Shown here piece by piece: positions 1 through 36,559 of a DNA stretch of 64,000 nucleotides. The notes under the pieces are model-generated. The model searched no databases. It was not told where the DNA came from and saw only the letters and a list, made by a program, of their open reading frames with translations. A program made the translations under genes and the position numbers. How positions within the stretch are numbered: position 1 is the stretch's first letter; every line of letters begins with the position of its first letter. Source of the DNA: Leptobrachium leishanense (taxonomy: Eukaryota > Chordata > Amphibia > Anura > Megophryidae); the NCBI GenBank assembly GCA_009667805.1, contig CM019067.1, positions 246,733,721 through 246,797,720 on the forward strand, in the 5' to 3' direction.

Positions 1-1
1 T

Positions 2-565
2 ATGGTGGACAGCATAGATGTCCCATCCACATCCGGGGCACAGCAACATGTGCAGCCATGTGCTTCTGCCACCTGCTTGGAACAGGCCGGAGTAGACTCG
101 CAGTTGGAGACCGCTGCCCAGGAGTCGCCTACTGCAAGAGCTGACACCACCAGGCTGGGCCACAAAAGGAGAAGGGTACCGGGTACTGAATTCGAGCATG
201 CCATGGTGACAGTCATGGATGCTCACCATCCAGCACCACCACCTCCACGCTGCAGGTTCTGGGACGACTATGACATGACTTTCCATCATTCGTGTCTCCC
301 CATGTTGCACCAGATGAGCCTGGCTCAGAAGATGGAGTACCGACGGAGAACTTTGGACACCATCCACAGCATCTTGAGCCAACCTCCAGTACCGCCTGTG
401 CCTCGCAGTGCACAATATGCTGGTGGTTATTACCGGCAGCCGGAGCCTCCACACCGACCCATGTCCCCTGGTGCCAGGTCACAACCACCCCCTCAGCCTG
501 AGTACAACCGAGGTTACATGCCCAGTCCTTATGACGAAGATGCTCCTCATTATGAGGATTTGTAG
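2..565 (+). CDS. Probable accessory (Myb/SANT-like) protein of a Harbinger transposon, C-terminal part
   Basis: This 187-codon open frame ends at TAG (563-565) and may begin upstream of the window. The chain is hydrophilic, with a basic patch (HKRRRVPG, near residue 54) that could be a nuclear signal, a helical basic stretch (LAQKMEYRRRTLDTIHSIL, around residues 106-124) and a proline/tyrosine-rich tail. Harbinger transposons of vertebrates code for a second, DNA-binding protein that works with the transposase, and the minus-strand transposase fragment 1.3 kb away supports that reading. I recognise no complete Myb or SANT fold in what is visible, so the family name is inference. It could also be an unrelated host frame. 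Confidence 0.4.
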   Translation: MVDSIDVPSTSGAQQHVQPCASATCLEQAGVDSQLETAAQESPTARADTTRLGHKRRRVPGTEFEHAMVTVMDAHHPAPPPPRCRFWDDYDMTFHHSCLPMLHQMSLAQKMEYRRRTLDTIHSILSQPPVPPVPRSAQYAGGYYRQPEPPHRPMSPGARSQPPPQPEYNRGYMPSPYDEDAPHYEDL

Positions 566-589
566 TTCTTTTCCTGCTCATGCACTTGT

Positions 590-1535
590 TTTATAAAATA
601 TTTTTGTTAGTGATATTGCAGAAGGTATTAATGGAAAAGTATGTCTTTTTGCTGATGACACTAAGATTTGCAACAGGGTTGACGTTCCTGGAGGGATCAG
701 CCAAATGACAAATGATTTAGGTAAACTAAAAAAATGGTCGGAGCTGTGGCAATTGAGTTTTAATGTGGATAAGTGCAAGATAATGCACCTGGGACGTAAA
801 AACCCAAGGGCTGAATATAGAATATTTGATACAGTCCTAACCTCAACATCTGAGGAAAAGGATTTAGGGGTTATTATTTCAGAGGATCTAAAGGTAAGTA
901 GTCAATGTAATAGAGCAGCATTAAATGCTAGCAGAATGCTTGGTTGTGTAGGGAGAGGTATTAGCAGTAGGAAAAGGGAAGTGCTCATGCCACTGTACAG
1001 AGCACTGTTGAGACCTCACTTGGAGTACTGTGTGCAGTACTGGAGACCGTATCTCCAGAAGGATATAGACATCTTAGAGTTCAGAGAAGGGCTACTAAAA
1101 TGGTGTACGGCTTGAAGGAGAAAAGTTACCAGGAAAGGCTTAATGATCTTAACATGTACAGCTTGGAAAAAAGACGAGACAGAGGAGATATGATAGAAAC
1201 CTTTAAATACGTAAAGGGACTCCACAAGGTAGAGGAAGGGAGTATATTTAAAAGGAAACAAAGTAGCAAAACAAGAGGACATAGTCTTAGATTAGAGGGG
1301 CAAAGGTTTAAAAGTAACATCTGGAAGCATTATTTTACTGAGAGGGTGGTGGATACATGGAACAGCCTTCCAGTTGAAGTGGTAGAGGCCAAAACAGTAA
1401 TTGAATTTAAGCAAGCATGGGATAGGCATAAGGCTATCCTAAACAAAAGATAAATCCAAGTAAAGTATCCATGTAATTGGGCAGACTAGATGGGCCGAAA
1501 GGTTCTTATCTGCCGACATCTTTCTATGTTTCTAT
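590..1535 (+). mobile_element. CR1 LINE, 5'-truncated, reverse transcriptase C-terminal part
   Basis: The translation contains the reverse transcriptase box FADDTKI at about 650-670, then the typical CR1 thumb region (LGVIISEDLKVSSQC, RPHLEYCVQYW) and the CR1 C-terminus (SLEKRRDRGDMIETFKYVKG, then FTERVVDTWNSLPVEVV). One frameshift near 1080 separates the two long frames (705-1115 and 1100-1453). The 3' end has the usual frog sequence around TGGGCCGAAAGGTTCTTATC and ends in a short TTTCTATG-type repeat at about 1535. The 5' side is cut at about 590. It is inserted between two parts of a Harbinger element. Confidence 0.88.
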
Positions 1536-1846
1536 GCTCTGCATTGTTTGCCACTGTTCGTGGACTCTTCAGTTTATGTATGATTTGATGGTATGTTCAG
1601 TAACATGTGGTGTGTTCATGTTATTTTGTTTAGCATTACCATTTCTTGTGGATAAAACATTTATGTTGCTGTCACTGTTGGTGTCATTCATTATTGAGTA
1701 TGTGTGATATTATGCAATGTGTGTGGGTATGCTTGTGCAAATGGGCTGGTGGGCATATCACAACACACCGACAATGGGGGCTCTGGACATCAAGCACATG
1801 TCTGCTGGCTGGCACCGAAGGTATGAATGCTGGTGTTTGCTGGTAT

Positions 1847-2134
1847 TTACCGCAACGTGATGACCAGCATCTCCTCCGCTGGTATGGTGTCCCTCATGTT
1901 GGTGTCCCTCTTTAACGGCTCACGTACCTTCAACAGTTCGTTGAACGAGGGGATGGACATCCGTAGGTAGTTGAAGAACTTCGCCCGGTCCCTCTCTCGC
2001 AGTGGCGTGTACAGCGTCACCAAGTGGCCATGCGTGCATCTGGCAGCGTTTATGGGATGAACCCATGATCACAGTTTTCGCTTGTTCTCGAGGTACAGGT
2101 AGCCCGTAGCGGCAAGTACTTGGACTGCATCCAT
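1847..2134 (-). pseudogene. Harbinger transposase N-terminus (HARBI1-like), broken
   Basis: Reading the minus strand from ATG at 2134 gives a HARBI1-type N-terminus. It opens MDAVQVLAATGYLYL, continues with SWVHPINAARCTHG and LRERDRAKFFNYLRMS, then KRDTNMRDTIPAEEMLVITL. The DTNMR..IP.EE..VITLR pattern is characteristic of Harbinger/HARBI1 transposases. There is an in-frame TGA at 2069-2071 (codon 22) and a TAA at 1847-1849 after VITLR. Weak similarity continues to about 1780. The DDE catalytic domain is absent, so this is a dead fragment. Confidence 0.72.
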
Positions 2135-2355
2135 CTTTCATCTTTGGAAAACCCCACCTTCCCCAAAATGGCTTTTATACCCTTTTTCCCTTGGTTTTTT
2201 TTCATCTGCAATTAATTTGGTTACTCATATTTCACTTTTTTATATTGATCCGTCACAAATCCATGGACGTAATCACGGACTGTGTGGCCACTACTGCATC
2301 TTCCGTACTGCACGGACGCACAGTCCGTAGAAATCACGTTTGTCTGTCCCTAGCC

Positions 2356-2890
2356 TGAGGCCGTGCACAAATCAATTTTTTTTTGTTTTTGTGCTCGCTC
2401 TGTGTTGTTAAACTTGTCCTTTACAGTGCATTCAATTATTACTTCTACAAGACACCTACTGTGACTTTTTTATTATATTTTGGGGTTTTTTGTTTTAGCC
2501 CCATTATATTTCTGTACTAATATGTGCCTCCTGTATTTTGGAAATCCCAGATCTCCAATTGTTCTTGGTGAGAGAGCTCCGATGGTTCCTCATGCTTTTA
2601 TCCAAGCAGACACTAGCAAGTACAACTCCTTTATAATAATTGCACTAGTCAGGAATTTGGATCTTCATGAATGGAACCCTGATAATCTTCCTTGACTTTA
2701 CCACCAGGATGGTGTGCCCTCTTCCATTTTTTTTGAGGGTGACTGTAAAAGGCGATGGGGTTTGTAGTACAGCGGTGTATGGACGTACAAGTGTTTTAGG
2801 AGACTGAAATGGAGCATATAGAAACCTGGGTTTGTTTCACATTTACTGTGCCTCACAATGCAGGAGCCAAGAGTACTTGATGCCAACTTA
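2356..2890. other. No feature recognised
   Basis: AT-rich DNA with short homopolymers. The small open frames here show no recognisable protein similarity, and I see no terminal repeats. Confidence 0.5.
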
Positions 2891-3060
2891 CAGGGTTATT
2901 CAGAGAGCATGAAAAGCAGGAGAATGAGAAATTCTAGGTCAAAAATAGACGATTTGGAAAGTGAGATGAAAGGGAGAATTTTTCTGGTTTGGCTATTTTG
3001 ACCTAGAATTTTCCATTCTCCAGTCATTCTCCTGCTTTTCACGCGCTCTGAATAACCATG
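2891..3060. mobile_element. Short foldback MITE, CAGGGTTATTCAGAG family, copy 1
   Basis: The stretch starts CAGGGTTATTCAGAGAGC and ends in the reverse complement (GCTCTGAATAACCATG, one base changed from CCCTG). The whole 170 bp is close to a palindrome: the central AATTCTAGGTCAAAA is mirrored by TTTTGACCTAGAATTTTCC. Four further copies lie at 25778, 36391, 42452 and 48354. It has no coding capacity. The transposase that moves it is not evident. Confidence 0.85.
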
Positions 3061-3180
3061 TGTGTCTTGCGACATTGAGTGTCTTTTGCACCCAGTAGAA
3101 ATCAAACTCTGAATAAAAAATGTCAAACTCTGCCTCTCCAAATGGTTCTGAACTACAACGCCTATGATTTCATGGCCATC

Positions 3181-4068
3181 TATTACATTGTAAACTCAAA
3201 GCCAGTATAACAAGCAACAAGGCCCATCAACTGATGACCAGGGAGTGGCTAGCACAAAATTTACTTTTTATTAAACCGATAACACTCCCAGATCTTAAAC
3301 CTATACACACAGCATCATAGGGTAAATAGCCCATTTAATGCTTGGTTAGTGGGCCTAAGTAATGGGCTAAATGGTAAGCACTAGAAAGGCATAAACAACA
3401 TGTAATCATACCACCCACACAGGGGAAAGTAGGGGAAAATCCCATGCGCTCAAATAAGTGCACCAAAGCAAGAATTGCCTACCCGAGCTAGCCCTAATGC
3501 TAATTGAGCTCATGCTCATAAATTCTATCCTAAACCATAACGATGCAAACACATGGACAACTTAAAATCAAAAGTTGGACATTAGCTCAACATATGTTTC
3601 GCCGGCTACACGTCGGCTTCATATGGAGCAAGAAAATAGATGAAGCCGACGTGTAGCCGGCGAAACATATGTTGAGCTAATGTCCATGTGTTTGCATCGT
3701 TATGGTTTAGGATAGAATTTATGAGCATGAGCTCAATTAGCATTAGGGCTAGCTCGGGTAGGCAATTCTTGCTTTGGTGCACTTATTTGAGCGCATGGGA
3801 TTTTCCCCTGTGTGGGTGGTATGATTACATGTTGTTTATGCCTTTCTAGTGCTTACCATTTAGCCCCTTACTTAGCCCATTTAATGCTTGGTTAGTGGTC
3901 CAATTTACCCTATGATGCTGTGTGTGTGTGTGTGTATATGTTTTAAGGTTTAAGATCTGGGAGTGTTATCGGTTTAATAAAAAGTTAATTTTGTGCTAGC
4001 CACTCCCTGGTCATCAGTTGACGGGCCTTGTTGCTTGCTATACTGGCTTTTCGAGTATAAACGTAATA
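3181..4068. mobile_element. Long inverted repeat (foldback) element, arms about 420 bp
   Basis: The left arm (from about 3198) and right arm (to about 4050) are nearly exact reverse complements across their length; examples are GCTAGCACAAAATTTACTTT against its mirror near 3985, and CCGGCTACACGTCGGCTTC against GAAGCCGACGTGTAGCCGG. The unpaired centre is about 17 nt (3623-3639). A 22-nt segment near 3560-3582 is present only in the left arm, and the right arm has a GT run near 3922. Weaker pairing continues to about 3181/4068. No open frame of note. Probably a non-autonomous DNA element; its class is not clear. Confidence 0.85.
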
Positions 4069-4262
4069 TTCAATTTAATCCTTTTTTTTTAATCCGGTTG
4101 CTGGGAGTGTTGTCCATCATAGTGTGGACAAGTGATTATCTATTACATTGGAAGAATTGTGGGCCTTATCTGGGGGGCTGTGTGTTTGACAGCCCTGGTC
4201 TAGTCTGTCTTGAATTGCATCAGTAGGTCCACCTGTTAACATGCAAATATTGCATTTTGCAG

Positions 4263-29353
<25,091 letters not shown>

Positions 29354-30377
29354 TCCGTGGATGTTTGATGATCAAACACCACTTTAATTTATAGATTTCA
29401 GGGGTTTTCTACAAGCAGTTTTCTAAATTTCCAGCAAGATACAAGAAAACAGACACTTCCAGGTTTCAAATTCTAGAAAGAAAAATCTGATTACCTTTTA
29501 TAACCTGGTTTTCTGTACTTTAAGTGTTTGAGCCCTGCAAGACAAGGGATCATATACTGGTTATATTAGAATAATTTGCTTGCTTTACAAATAAGACTCC
29601 TGAGTTGCATACCGATGTATTATTTTCTTTTTCTATAGATCTGAGATGCCCCTTGGGATAGCTTTAATACTAGGTAACATTATGTGCAATATACATATCT
29701 AGCTATTGATTTCTTTATAGGTAAACACTTTTTACACTTGCAATCTCGCCATAGATTTTGACACTAGGAGCTATGGGTTCAAAAAGGTAACTTTTCTTTC
29801 TTTTAGATGCTGGTACCTTATTTGCCGTGTTCTTGTATTTTCTGTTTGAATATGAATTTTGTAGCCTTTTCTATTCCATCCAGGGTGTATTTCAGGGAAT
29901 CCAGCTCAGATCTTCAGAATATCAGTGTTCCACAAACTCTTTAAAGCTTTACAGTCTGGTCTTGAAATATGCCTTCCACTTGTTTACTATGGGTTTACTA
30001 CGGATTTATTAACGTTTTAGACGTTCAAAATTTCATCACTAGCTTCCAGGAGTACAGTTTTCCACCAGTCTGGTTTAACCTTATCTTGTGAGTTTGGTAT
30101 AAATTTTTCCAAATCTACACTCCCTGATACCGGCAATAGATTTAAATTCATTTATTTTTTTCTCCCCCCCCCCCCCCCCCCCTTCCCTCAAAGTGCAGTA
30201 TTTTTTATATTGGTGATTTTATACAGCTGCTATGTTTTGCTAGCAAAGTACCAGACACATGTTTTTAGAACTGTCCACTTTCTTGTAAATACTTGTAGTA
30301 AATCCGTTTGTATACGAGACCTATAGTGTGTTTTTATCAGCCAGGTTTTCTTTTTTTTTTTTAGAAATTTTTGTGAA

Positions 30378-30411
30378 ATGAGCAGAAACTCTCTACAGGG
30401 TTTCTGCTCAT
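30378..30411 (+). other. Stem-loop in ANLN 3' UTR
   Basis: ATGAGCAGAAAC (30378-30389) is perfectly complementary to GTTTCTGCTCAT (30400-30411) with a 10-nt loop. It may be an RNA structure or the relic of a small foldback element. Confidence 0.6.
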
Positions 30412-30672
30412 CTTGGTGAAACCAGAATGGGTGAGCCGAAAGAATGTGCCTTTTTTTTTATTTGGCGCCAATGGTCTAAGGAAGGTGAAGAATGAATGTT
30501 TGAGAATCTAGACTATTCCAGGCAGTCATTAGATTAAAATTTTGGTACAGTTGGAATGTTTTTTTTTTTGTTTTGTTAATCTTTCTAGATTATTTCCTTT
30601 TTATGGGTCTGCCTTTTTAATGGTTTTGAAGACCAGTCTGCAGGCACTTGTTTTAAACCTTGAAACCGTTCT

Positions 30673-30678
30673 AATAAA
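30673..30678 (+). terminator. ANLN: Candidate polyadenylation signal, ANLN
   Basis: AATAAA about 1.3 kb after the stop codon, followed 15-40 nt later by a GT-rich stretch (TATGTGGTCT, CTTGGTGGTACTGGTG). A second AATAAA lies at 30930-30935. Confidence 0.55.
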
Positions 30679-31244
30679 CAGTATGTGGTCTCCATCACAC
30701 TCTTGGTGGTACTGGTGATGGGTATGCAATTTGATCATTATATTTGCTTTGTCCATATAATAACCTGAATTCTGCTTTTTGTTATTTCACTGAACACTAA
30801 CAGCCAGTCCTTCTCACGTTTGACTATATTTGTGTCAGTTTGTCTGTCTCACTTTCAGTTAATTTTCCATGTCTGCTTTACACCGTTTAAATGTGTGTGG
30901 GGATTACTTCCAATATCATTGATGGAAAAAATAAAATTATTTAATCTATTGACTGTTTTCTTGTAAATCTCGACCGTAAAAGCTCAAGTAACCTATTGGC
31001 TAACTTATTTGTTCACCTCAAATGCAGGGATTGAGTAGTGCATCAGAGGAAAGATTACAATAATTCTCCATCGTACACCCTCGTTCAGTTGCCTGGCTAA
31101 GATATTCTAGGATTGTGTCTATCATACGTAATGTGCTGTTTTGAGCTACCTCTAAAAGTGATGGTAATGCAAATCATGCAGTCTCTGTGCCGGGGATCAG
31201 GGATCTGGCTCACGCTCAGAACAGCGTATAGAAGCCACAAGTAA

Positions 31245-31668
31245 GGCTAGAGTCAGACGAACGCATTTTTGCGTTGTCTGTGAAAAAGTGCGTTCGAACG
31301 AATGGATGCATTTTTTCACGGAGTACGCAATAGCGGTCATACGATGCACATTTGCGTTCGTGAATTTGTACGGATCATCAATAAAACAGTTTTGCATCTG
31401 GACGTTATGTTGGCAGGACATTAGCAGTGTCTGACATCTCCAAATCACACACACACGCCGCTAGCGGACGCAGCGCACTCTGTACGTCCGTACTAGCGGT
31501 TTCACGTTCTCGACAAAATGCGTTCGTTTGCCACTTGCGTTGCACGGACGAACTTTCGTGCGGCCGTTCGTCGTATGCTGCCCGGCATTGGACGTCATTT
31601 GCTGCTAGCACGGCCGTGATTTTGTGCGTCTAAACGCACGTTAAAACTGCTTTCGTCTGACCCTAGCC
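31245..31668. mobile_element. Harbinger-type MITE, TAA duplication
   Basis: The ends GGCTAGAGTCAGACGAACG and CGTCTGACCCTAGCC are mirrored, with TAA on both sides (31242-31244, 31669-31671). Interior full of GCGTTCG/ACGAACG motifs. Related to the copies at 15491, 32941 and 47806. Confidence 0.9.
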
Positions 31669-31671
31669 TAA

Positions 31672-32940
31672 AGCTCACAGCGCAAGCCGTTCTATATAAT
31701 TGCAGGGACAGAATAGGGCCCTGCGAACCAGTGTAACAGTTCAATATCACCAGCAGGGGTCACTATTAAACTTGACAGAATTTGCCAAAATATGTGTATT
31801 TTATTAAGAATCATTTGGTGTTTTTATTTTTTAAATCCATGTTCTAATCAAACATAATGATTATCTAATACAACTGTAACCTGCCTTCAGTTGTTATGCA
31901 AGAACACAAAACCAGTCAGGGGGTGTAATACAGCTTTATTAAACTGAAATCAGGACTTTTTAGAATAGATGCCTTTTTAGAGCATCTTAGCTGAAGATGT
32001 GTATGTGCACTTTTTAGTACCCAGTGTTCCAGAACTTTATTAACCCTGGATACTGTCAGCGTATCATGGTCCATGCTGTTCTGAATGTTGCAAAGATTTG
32101 CATTCATTGTCTCACAGGGTGTCCAGCAGATCCTTAATGAGATGGTTTTGAAATGTCAAATTTCTTAATGGAGATATAGATTTTAAATAGAAAGGGGGAG
32201 AAATACTTGCCCATCACTTATTGGTTCAGGTCATTCCCATATTAAAAAGTTCAACGTCTGAACTGGGCAATTACAAACTTGTAAGTCTAACATCTGTGGT
32301 TGGGGAATTTTGTAATTTGACCTAATTAATGCAACGAACTGGGCAGTTAAAGCACATTTGTGAATGGAATTTGTTTGCATTGTTCCAGAATGAGAAAATT
32401 CATCTAGGGCACCTTCAGAAATGAAGTCTTTGCAAAGGATGACTAGGTCACCTATGGGAGCTGGGGAAAGATGATTATACACTACAAGCTGTTAGGGTTT
32501 TTTTTTTTTTTTTTACAATTACTGTAATAAAAAAAAAAATTCTGTTCCTAAAGCTGTTTTATTCAATTTACCTAGAAAAAAAAAAATAACTAGGCCTTTT
32601 GGGTAAAGTGTGGTATGAACAGATGGAAGAATTAAAACTAACACATTGCTCATTGATCCAGGGAGAAATTTGATTGGGAAATTCTCAAAGAAAATTTCAG
32701 TGGCACTTTTTTTGTTTGTTTAGCTCTGCCTTCCTTTTCAGACTTTCGGATCAACAGCAATTATGGGGATGTTGAACCTGACAGACGTTTTTTCTTTCTT
32801 TCAACCTAGACTGCTATATTACTATGACCCTTTGATTCAAATAATTCACATTTGTATTTTGCAACCGTTGAACTCCTGCGTGCAGACATGTTTGATGCGT
32901 TGGCCACAATATTTAATTTCAACAATAAAAGCTACGTTTT
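31672..32940. other. Intergenic DNA, no feature recognised
   Basis: AT-rich with poly-T and poly-A runs near 32495-32590. Small open frames show nothing recognisable. Confidence 0.45.
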
Positions 32941-33392
32941 GGGCTAGGGTCAGACGAACGCATTTTTCGCATTGTCTGTAAAAAAAAAAAAAGAAAAAAA
33001 GCGTCTGAACGTACATTTTCACGGAATACACGATAGCAGTCATACGATGCGCAATTTCTGCTGTGATTTTTTTTTTTTTTTTTTTTTTTTTTTACGGATC
33101 CAAACCAGGAAACTTTGGGTCTCTGGACGTTATGTTGGCCGGACATTAGCAGCGTCTGACGTCTCCTAATCACGCACATATGCTGCTATGCGGACGCAGC
33201 GCACTCTAAGTCAGTACTAGCGGTTCGACGTGCTTGCAAAAATGCGTTAGTTTGCCACTTGTGTTTCGTGGCTGTACTTTCGTGTGACCGTACTTCGTGT
33301 GTGGGCCTGGGTTGGACATCATTTGCTGCTACCACAGCCGTAATAAATTGCGGCTAAATGCACGTTCACACTGCGTTCGTCTGACACCAGCC
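32941..33392. mobile_element. Harbinger-type MITE with long A and T runs
   Basis: The ends GGGCTAGGGTCAGACGAACG and CGTTCGTCTGACACCAGCC are mirrored, flanked by TTT on both sides. Poly-A (about 32980-33000) and poly-T (about 33066-33092) have grown inside. Similar internally to 31245-31668. Confidence 0.87.
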
Positions 33393-34009
33393 TTTATAGA
33401 TCACAGGTGGATTAGTCTGAATCTCCTGCCACTGATCCAAGTTTATAGTTTCAGGGGTGAATGTTGTTGCCTCATGTATTTTTTTGTTACTTTTCTGGTG
33501 ATACCAGTAGTTGTTTACATCTAGTAATGATAACAGAATTAAAAAATAAAATAAAAAAAAACATCGGTGGGGAGGAGCAATGTCAAACCATGTAGGAAAC
33601 GCATTTTAATTGCAGCAGAGTATTTGCTTACTGACTCTTGCATATGTCATTGACATTTGAGTTTCTCTTTAAACCCACTTTTGTCACCTCCAGGAAAGGA
33701 TTGTAGAGTTGAAATTTAGCAACAATCCAATTAACGCTATGTGTGAGATTCAATGGCAAACAGCTGTTATCGTAGATAATTGTCGCAAAAAACACTTTGG
33801 TGGGTACTACTGAAATGGAGAACAATGGTGTCATATATTTTTTTAGATCTACAAAGGGCTTCTTACCAGGTAGTATTTCCATGAAAAACTGGGCATCCAG
33901 TTGCAATGTCTGGATTTTTTTTTTTTTGTGTCAACTTGCGTGACTGTTGCATGTCCTAAAAACACCTAAACCAGGTAGTGTATAATAAAATGTTGCTAAA
34001 TGACATGTC
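33393..34009. other. Intergenic DNA, no feature recognised
   Basis: No terminal repeats or protein-like frames found. Confidence 0.4.
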
Positions 34010-34560
34010 TTAACCTCCCTGGTGGTGTTCCCGAGTGACTCAGGGTTAAATTTCGCTACAGCAAACGGTAACCCCGAGCCACACTCAGGCTGGATGTTTA
34101 CTCGCCGCCTCCTGGCTCCCTCGCTGTACCCCTGCAGTGTGATCGCGGCTCCCTGCGAGTCACCCGATGTGGGGGGGGACCCCAGACCAGAATGAATAAA
34201 ACTTTTTACAGTTTACACTTTGGATTATACAGTGTAATGTTTATGAACGGCCACTAGGTGGCAGTACAGGATAAGAAATAGACCATACATCTTCTCACCC
34301 TTGTTTGCAGACAGATTTCAGTTTTTTTATTTTCTTGAATATCATTTATTTGCATTGTTTTGGATAATTATTTTTGGGATAATAAATTCTGTCGCTTTTC
34401 AAACTTTATCGGACTCAGTCTATTTACTATTCATTTACTATTTATAAAGGATTTTACCAGTAAGGACTCCTTTACGGATTTCAGTGCGTGATTCCTAATT
34501 ATTACAGGCTAACTATGTACAAAAACACCTTTCCTTTTTGTAGAAAAAAATATATTAGAT
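34010..34560. mobile_element. piggyBac-like MITE (TTAA), right end lost
   Basis: Starts TTAA then CCTCCCTGGTGGTGTTCCCG, with the subterminal pair CTCAGGGTTAAATTTCGCTA and GGTAACCCCGAGCCACACTC. It aligns with the full copies at 37096 and 41181 as far as the GTACAAAAACACCTTTCC segment (about 34540); the right terminal repeat is not found. Non-coding. Confidence 0.82.
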
Positions 34561-35220
34561 TTATAAATTTAAATCTTTATATTGGTGCACATTAAGGCTG
34601 CTATAGGGTGACTTAATTCAAAGACAGTGAGACCCATGTAATATGCTACTATGTTATGTTTCCAAAGGATAACTGTAAAACGTATGCTATGTTAATATAA
34701 AATATCCTGTCCGAATCGTGGTGCATTCGCTCTATAGGGATTTTCAGTTATGTGGTGTGTCATTAAAGACCCAGGTGTGATGGAGGATACAGAAGGGTTA
34801 AAACATTCTTTTTCTCCCATATTCAAGGTAAATAACCCCCCCCCCCCCCCTCCCCTCTGCAAACTATCCTGGGTCAGTACACAAATCGGTTCTCAGACAA
34901 ATCAAAATCGGTACATAAATCAGGGTAGTCAGTGGATGCAGAATCCGTACACAAATCGGTGTATTTAGTGAATGCAGAGTCGGTACACAGAAGGTTCTCA
35001 GGCAAGCCAGGAGTCAAATGAAATGAGTAAATCAAAAGAATAGAATCACCAAGCGCTGGGGAAGTAACTCCACGTCAGGGCAATGAGTCAGTTTGTGTGG
35101 TCTGGCTTTAAACCTGGCGGCTTCGTGTCATCACTTCACGCCCCCCCATGTTTCCAATTGCCTGGCACCCGGCCAGCCAGCAGCGTGGATGACGACACCG
35201 GGGGTACCCCGGAGCGGCCT
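34561..35220. other. Intergenic DNA with a degenerate short repeat
   Basis: ACACAAATCGGT-type words recur about four times at 34878-34995 with irregular spacing, in an unknown repeat. The GC-rich segment at 35100-35240 has no recognised coding content. Confidence 0.4.
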
Positions 35221-35249
35221 GGGACCTTTTGGAACCGCTGGACGTGACA

Positions 35250-35464
35250 ATAGGATTCGTCTGTTTAAACCTGTCGAGCTGAACCACCAAAAATCAGGGC
35301 ATTTCAGAGTTCTCTGAATAGATTAACTATTACTTCTCTGTGACAATTTCAATGCTTCCAAATTGTGGCGAAGTGCGCGTATTTCTTTCTGAATAGCCGA
35401 ATTGCACCGTATGGTGAAATTGGTGCACTTCGGTGGCAGGTTCGGCTCTTATTGAATAACCCTT
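35250..35464. mobile_element. Partial MITE of the CAGGGTTATTC superfamily
   Basis: TTTAAACCTGTCGAGCTGAA, AAATCAGGGCATTTCAGAG, and an end GAATAACCCTT resemble, in reverse, the partial copy at 42115-42400 and the large MITEs at 42987 and 48815. The left end is missing. Confidence 0.6.
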
Positions 35465-36235
35465 TAAATGTTGTGCAATAATTGTTTGTTTTAATATTCC
35501 AGTTTTTTAAACCGTAAATGAGAAACAGCTGGAGGTTTTTTTTTCATTGAAAAAGTTTATAGTTTTAACAACTTACTGTTACAAAACTACTTGTGTAAAA
35601 CAGCAATGTGAACCAGTGACGAATGAGTGGTGAATAATCATTTCTAGAAATCATTGCACATATTGAAATATATAAAATCCAAACATTAATTGGTGGCAAT
35701 ACAAATATTACAATACCTATATCTTCTGTGCTTTGATTAAACACCCGTCATTTGCGGTGCATATTTCATGTCTGTACAGCTAGCACACATTTCCTATACT
35801 GTTGATGCCAAATAGTGATTTGCAATTCATTATAGTGTCAATAACTGCCATAACGCTGTACAATGGCTAAGACAAAATAAAGCAAACAAATGCGTTTGAC
35901 ACACGGAAAAGTGGACCCTGCTCAAGAGCTTACAATCTAAGTAATGATTCACACCCACCCACAGTATTTTAGTCACTTTAAAGACCAGCAATATGTTAAG
36001 GCATTTTGTTTATATCCTTCAAATGGTACAATTGACCATCTGCTATTGCATTTGCATAACTTTTTATTTATATAAGGCCTATATATACACACCATAAACA
36101 CAGTACAACAGATAAAGAATACATGTAACATTTGCAAACAAGAACAAAGATTTACAATCTATAGTACCTTCCTTTTATATACATTTTGCAGATGTCTCCA
36201 ATACATTTAATTAATACACCTGAAAAAGCCCAGGT
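35465..36235. other. Intergenic DNA with a LINE-tail fragment
   Basis: About 35850-35945 (AACGCTGTACAATGGC, CTCAAGAGCTTACAATCTAA) is a minus-strand LINE 3' tail. The rest is unassigned. Confidence 0.4.
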
Positions 36236-36390
36236 TTTATTATTATCACCATTTATATAGCACCAACAGTTTGTGGACATTGTCTCGTTCCCATTGGTTA
36301 TTGTAAAGCAGAGGAGCAGAAACAAGAGGTGTAGAAGGCCCTGCTCAGATGAGCTTACAATTTAGAGGGATTGGGGTGGAGGAAGACCTA

Positions 36391-36559
36391 CAGGGTTATT
36401 CAGAGAAAGGTGAAACTGAGAGCTGCTGAAGTGAAAATTCTAGGTCAAAATAGTCAAACCAGAAAAATTCTCCCATTTATCTCACTTTCCAAATCAGCTA
36501 TTTTGACCTAGAATTTTCACTTCTCCAAAGTGAGTTTCACCTTTCTCTGAATAACCCTG
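36391..36559. mobile_element. Short foldback MITE, CAGGGTTATTCAGAG family, copy 3
   Basis: Starts CAGGGTTATTCAGAGAAAGG and ends CCTTTCTCTGAATAACCCTG, exactly mirrored over 20 bp. Inserted in the tail of a minus-strand LINE. Confidence 0.92.

Larger units (their letters stand above)
1..2355. mobile_element. Decayed PIF/Harbinger DNA transposon, right part, with CR1 insertion
   Basis: Three pieces fit one element: a probable accessory open frame on the plus strand (2-565), a Harbinger transposase N-terminus on the minus strand (1847-2134), and a terminal segment (about 2260-2355) that closely matches the end of the MITE at 15491-15939. The right end reads CTAGCC followed by TGA. The left end is outside the window. 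A CR1 LINE lies between the two frames. The assignment rests on the transposase reading and on the shared terminus; linking the plus-strand frame to the element is inference. Confidence 0.6.
29354..30935 (+). other. ANLN: ANLN 3' UTR (probable extent)
   Basis: T-rich untranslated DNA after the stop. Two polyadenylation signals AATAAA are seen at 30673-30678 and 30930-30935; a TG/CT-rich stretch follows the first. A 12-bp stem-loop lies at 30378-30411. A poly-C run sits at about 30165-30182. The true end of the transcript cannot be read from sequence. Confidence 0.65.

Noticed and set aside
705..1453. Host gene with a reverse transcriptase domain
   Set aside because: The reading is a typical CR1 LINE C-terminus with a frameshift and CR1-type tail.
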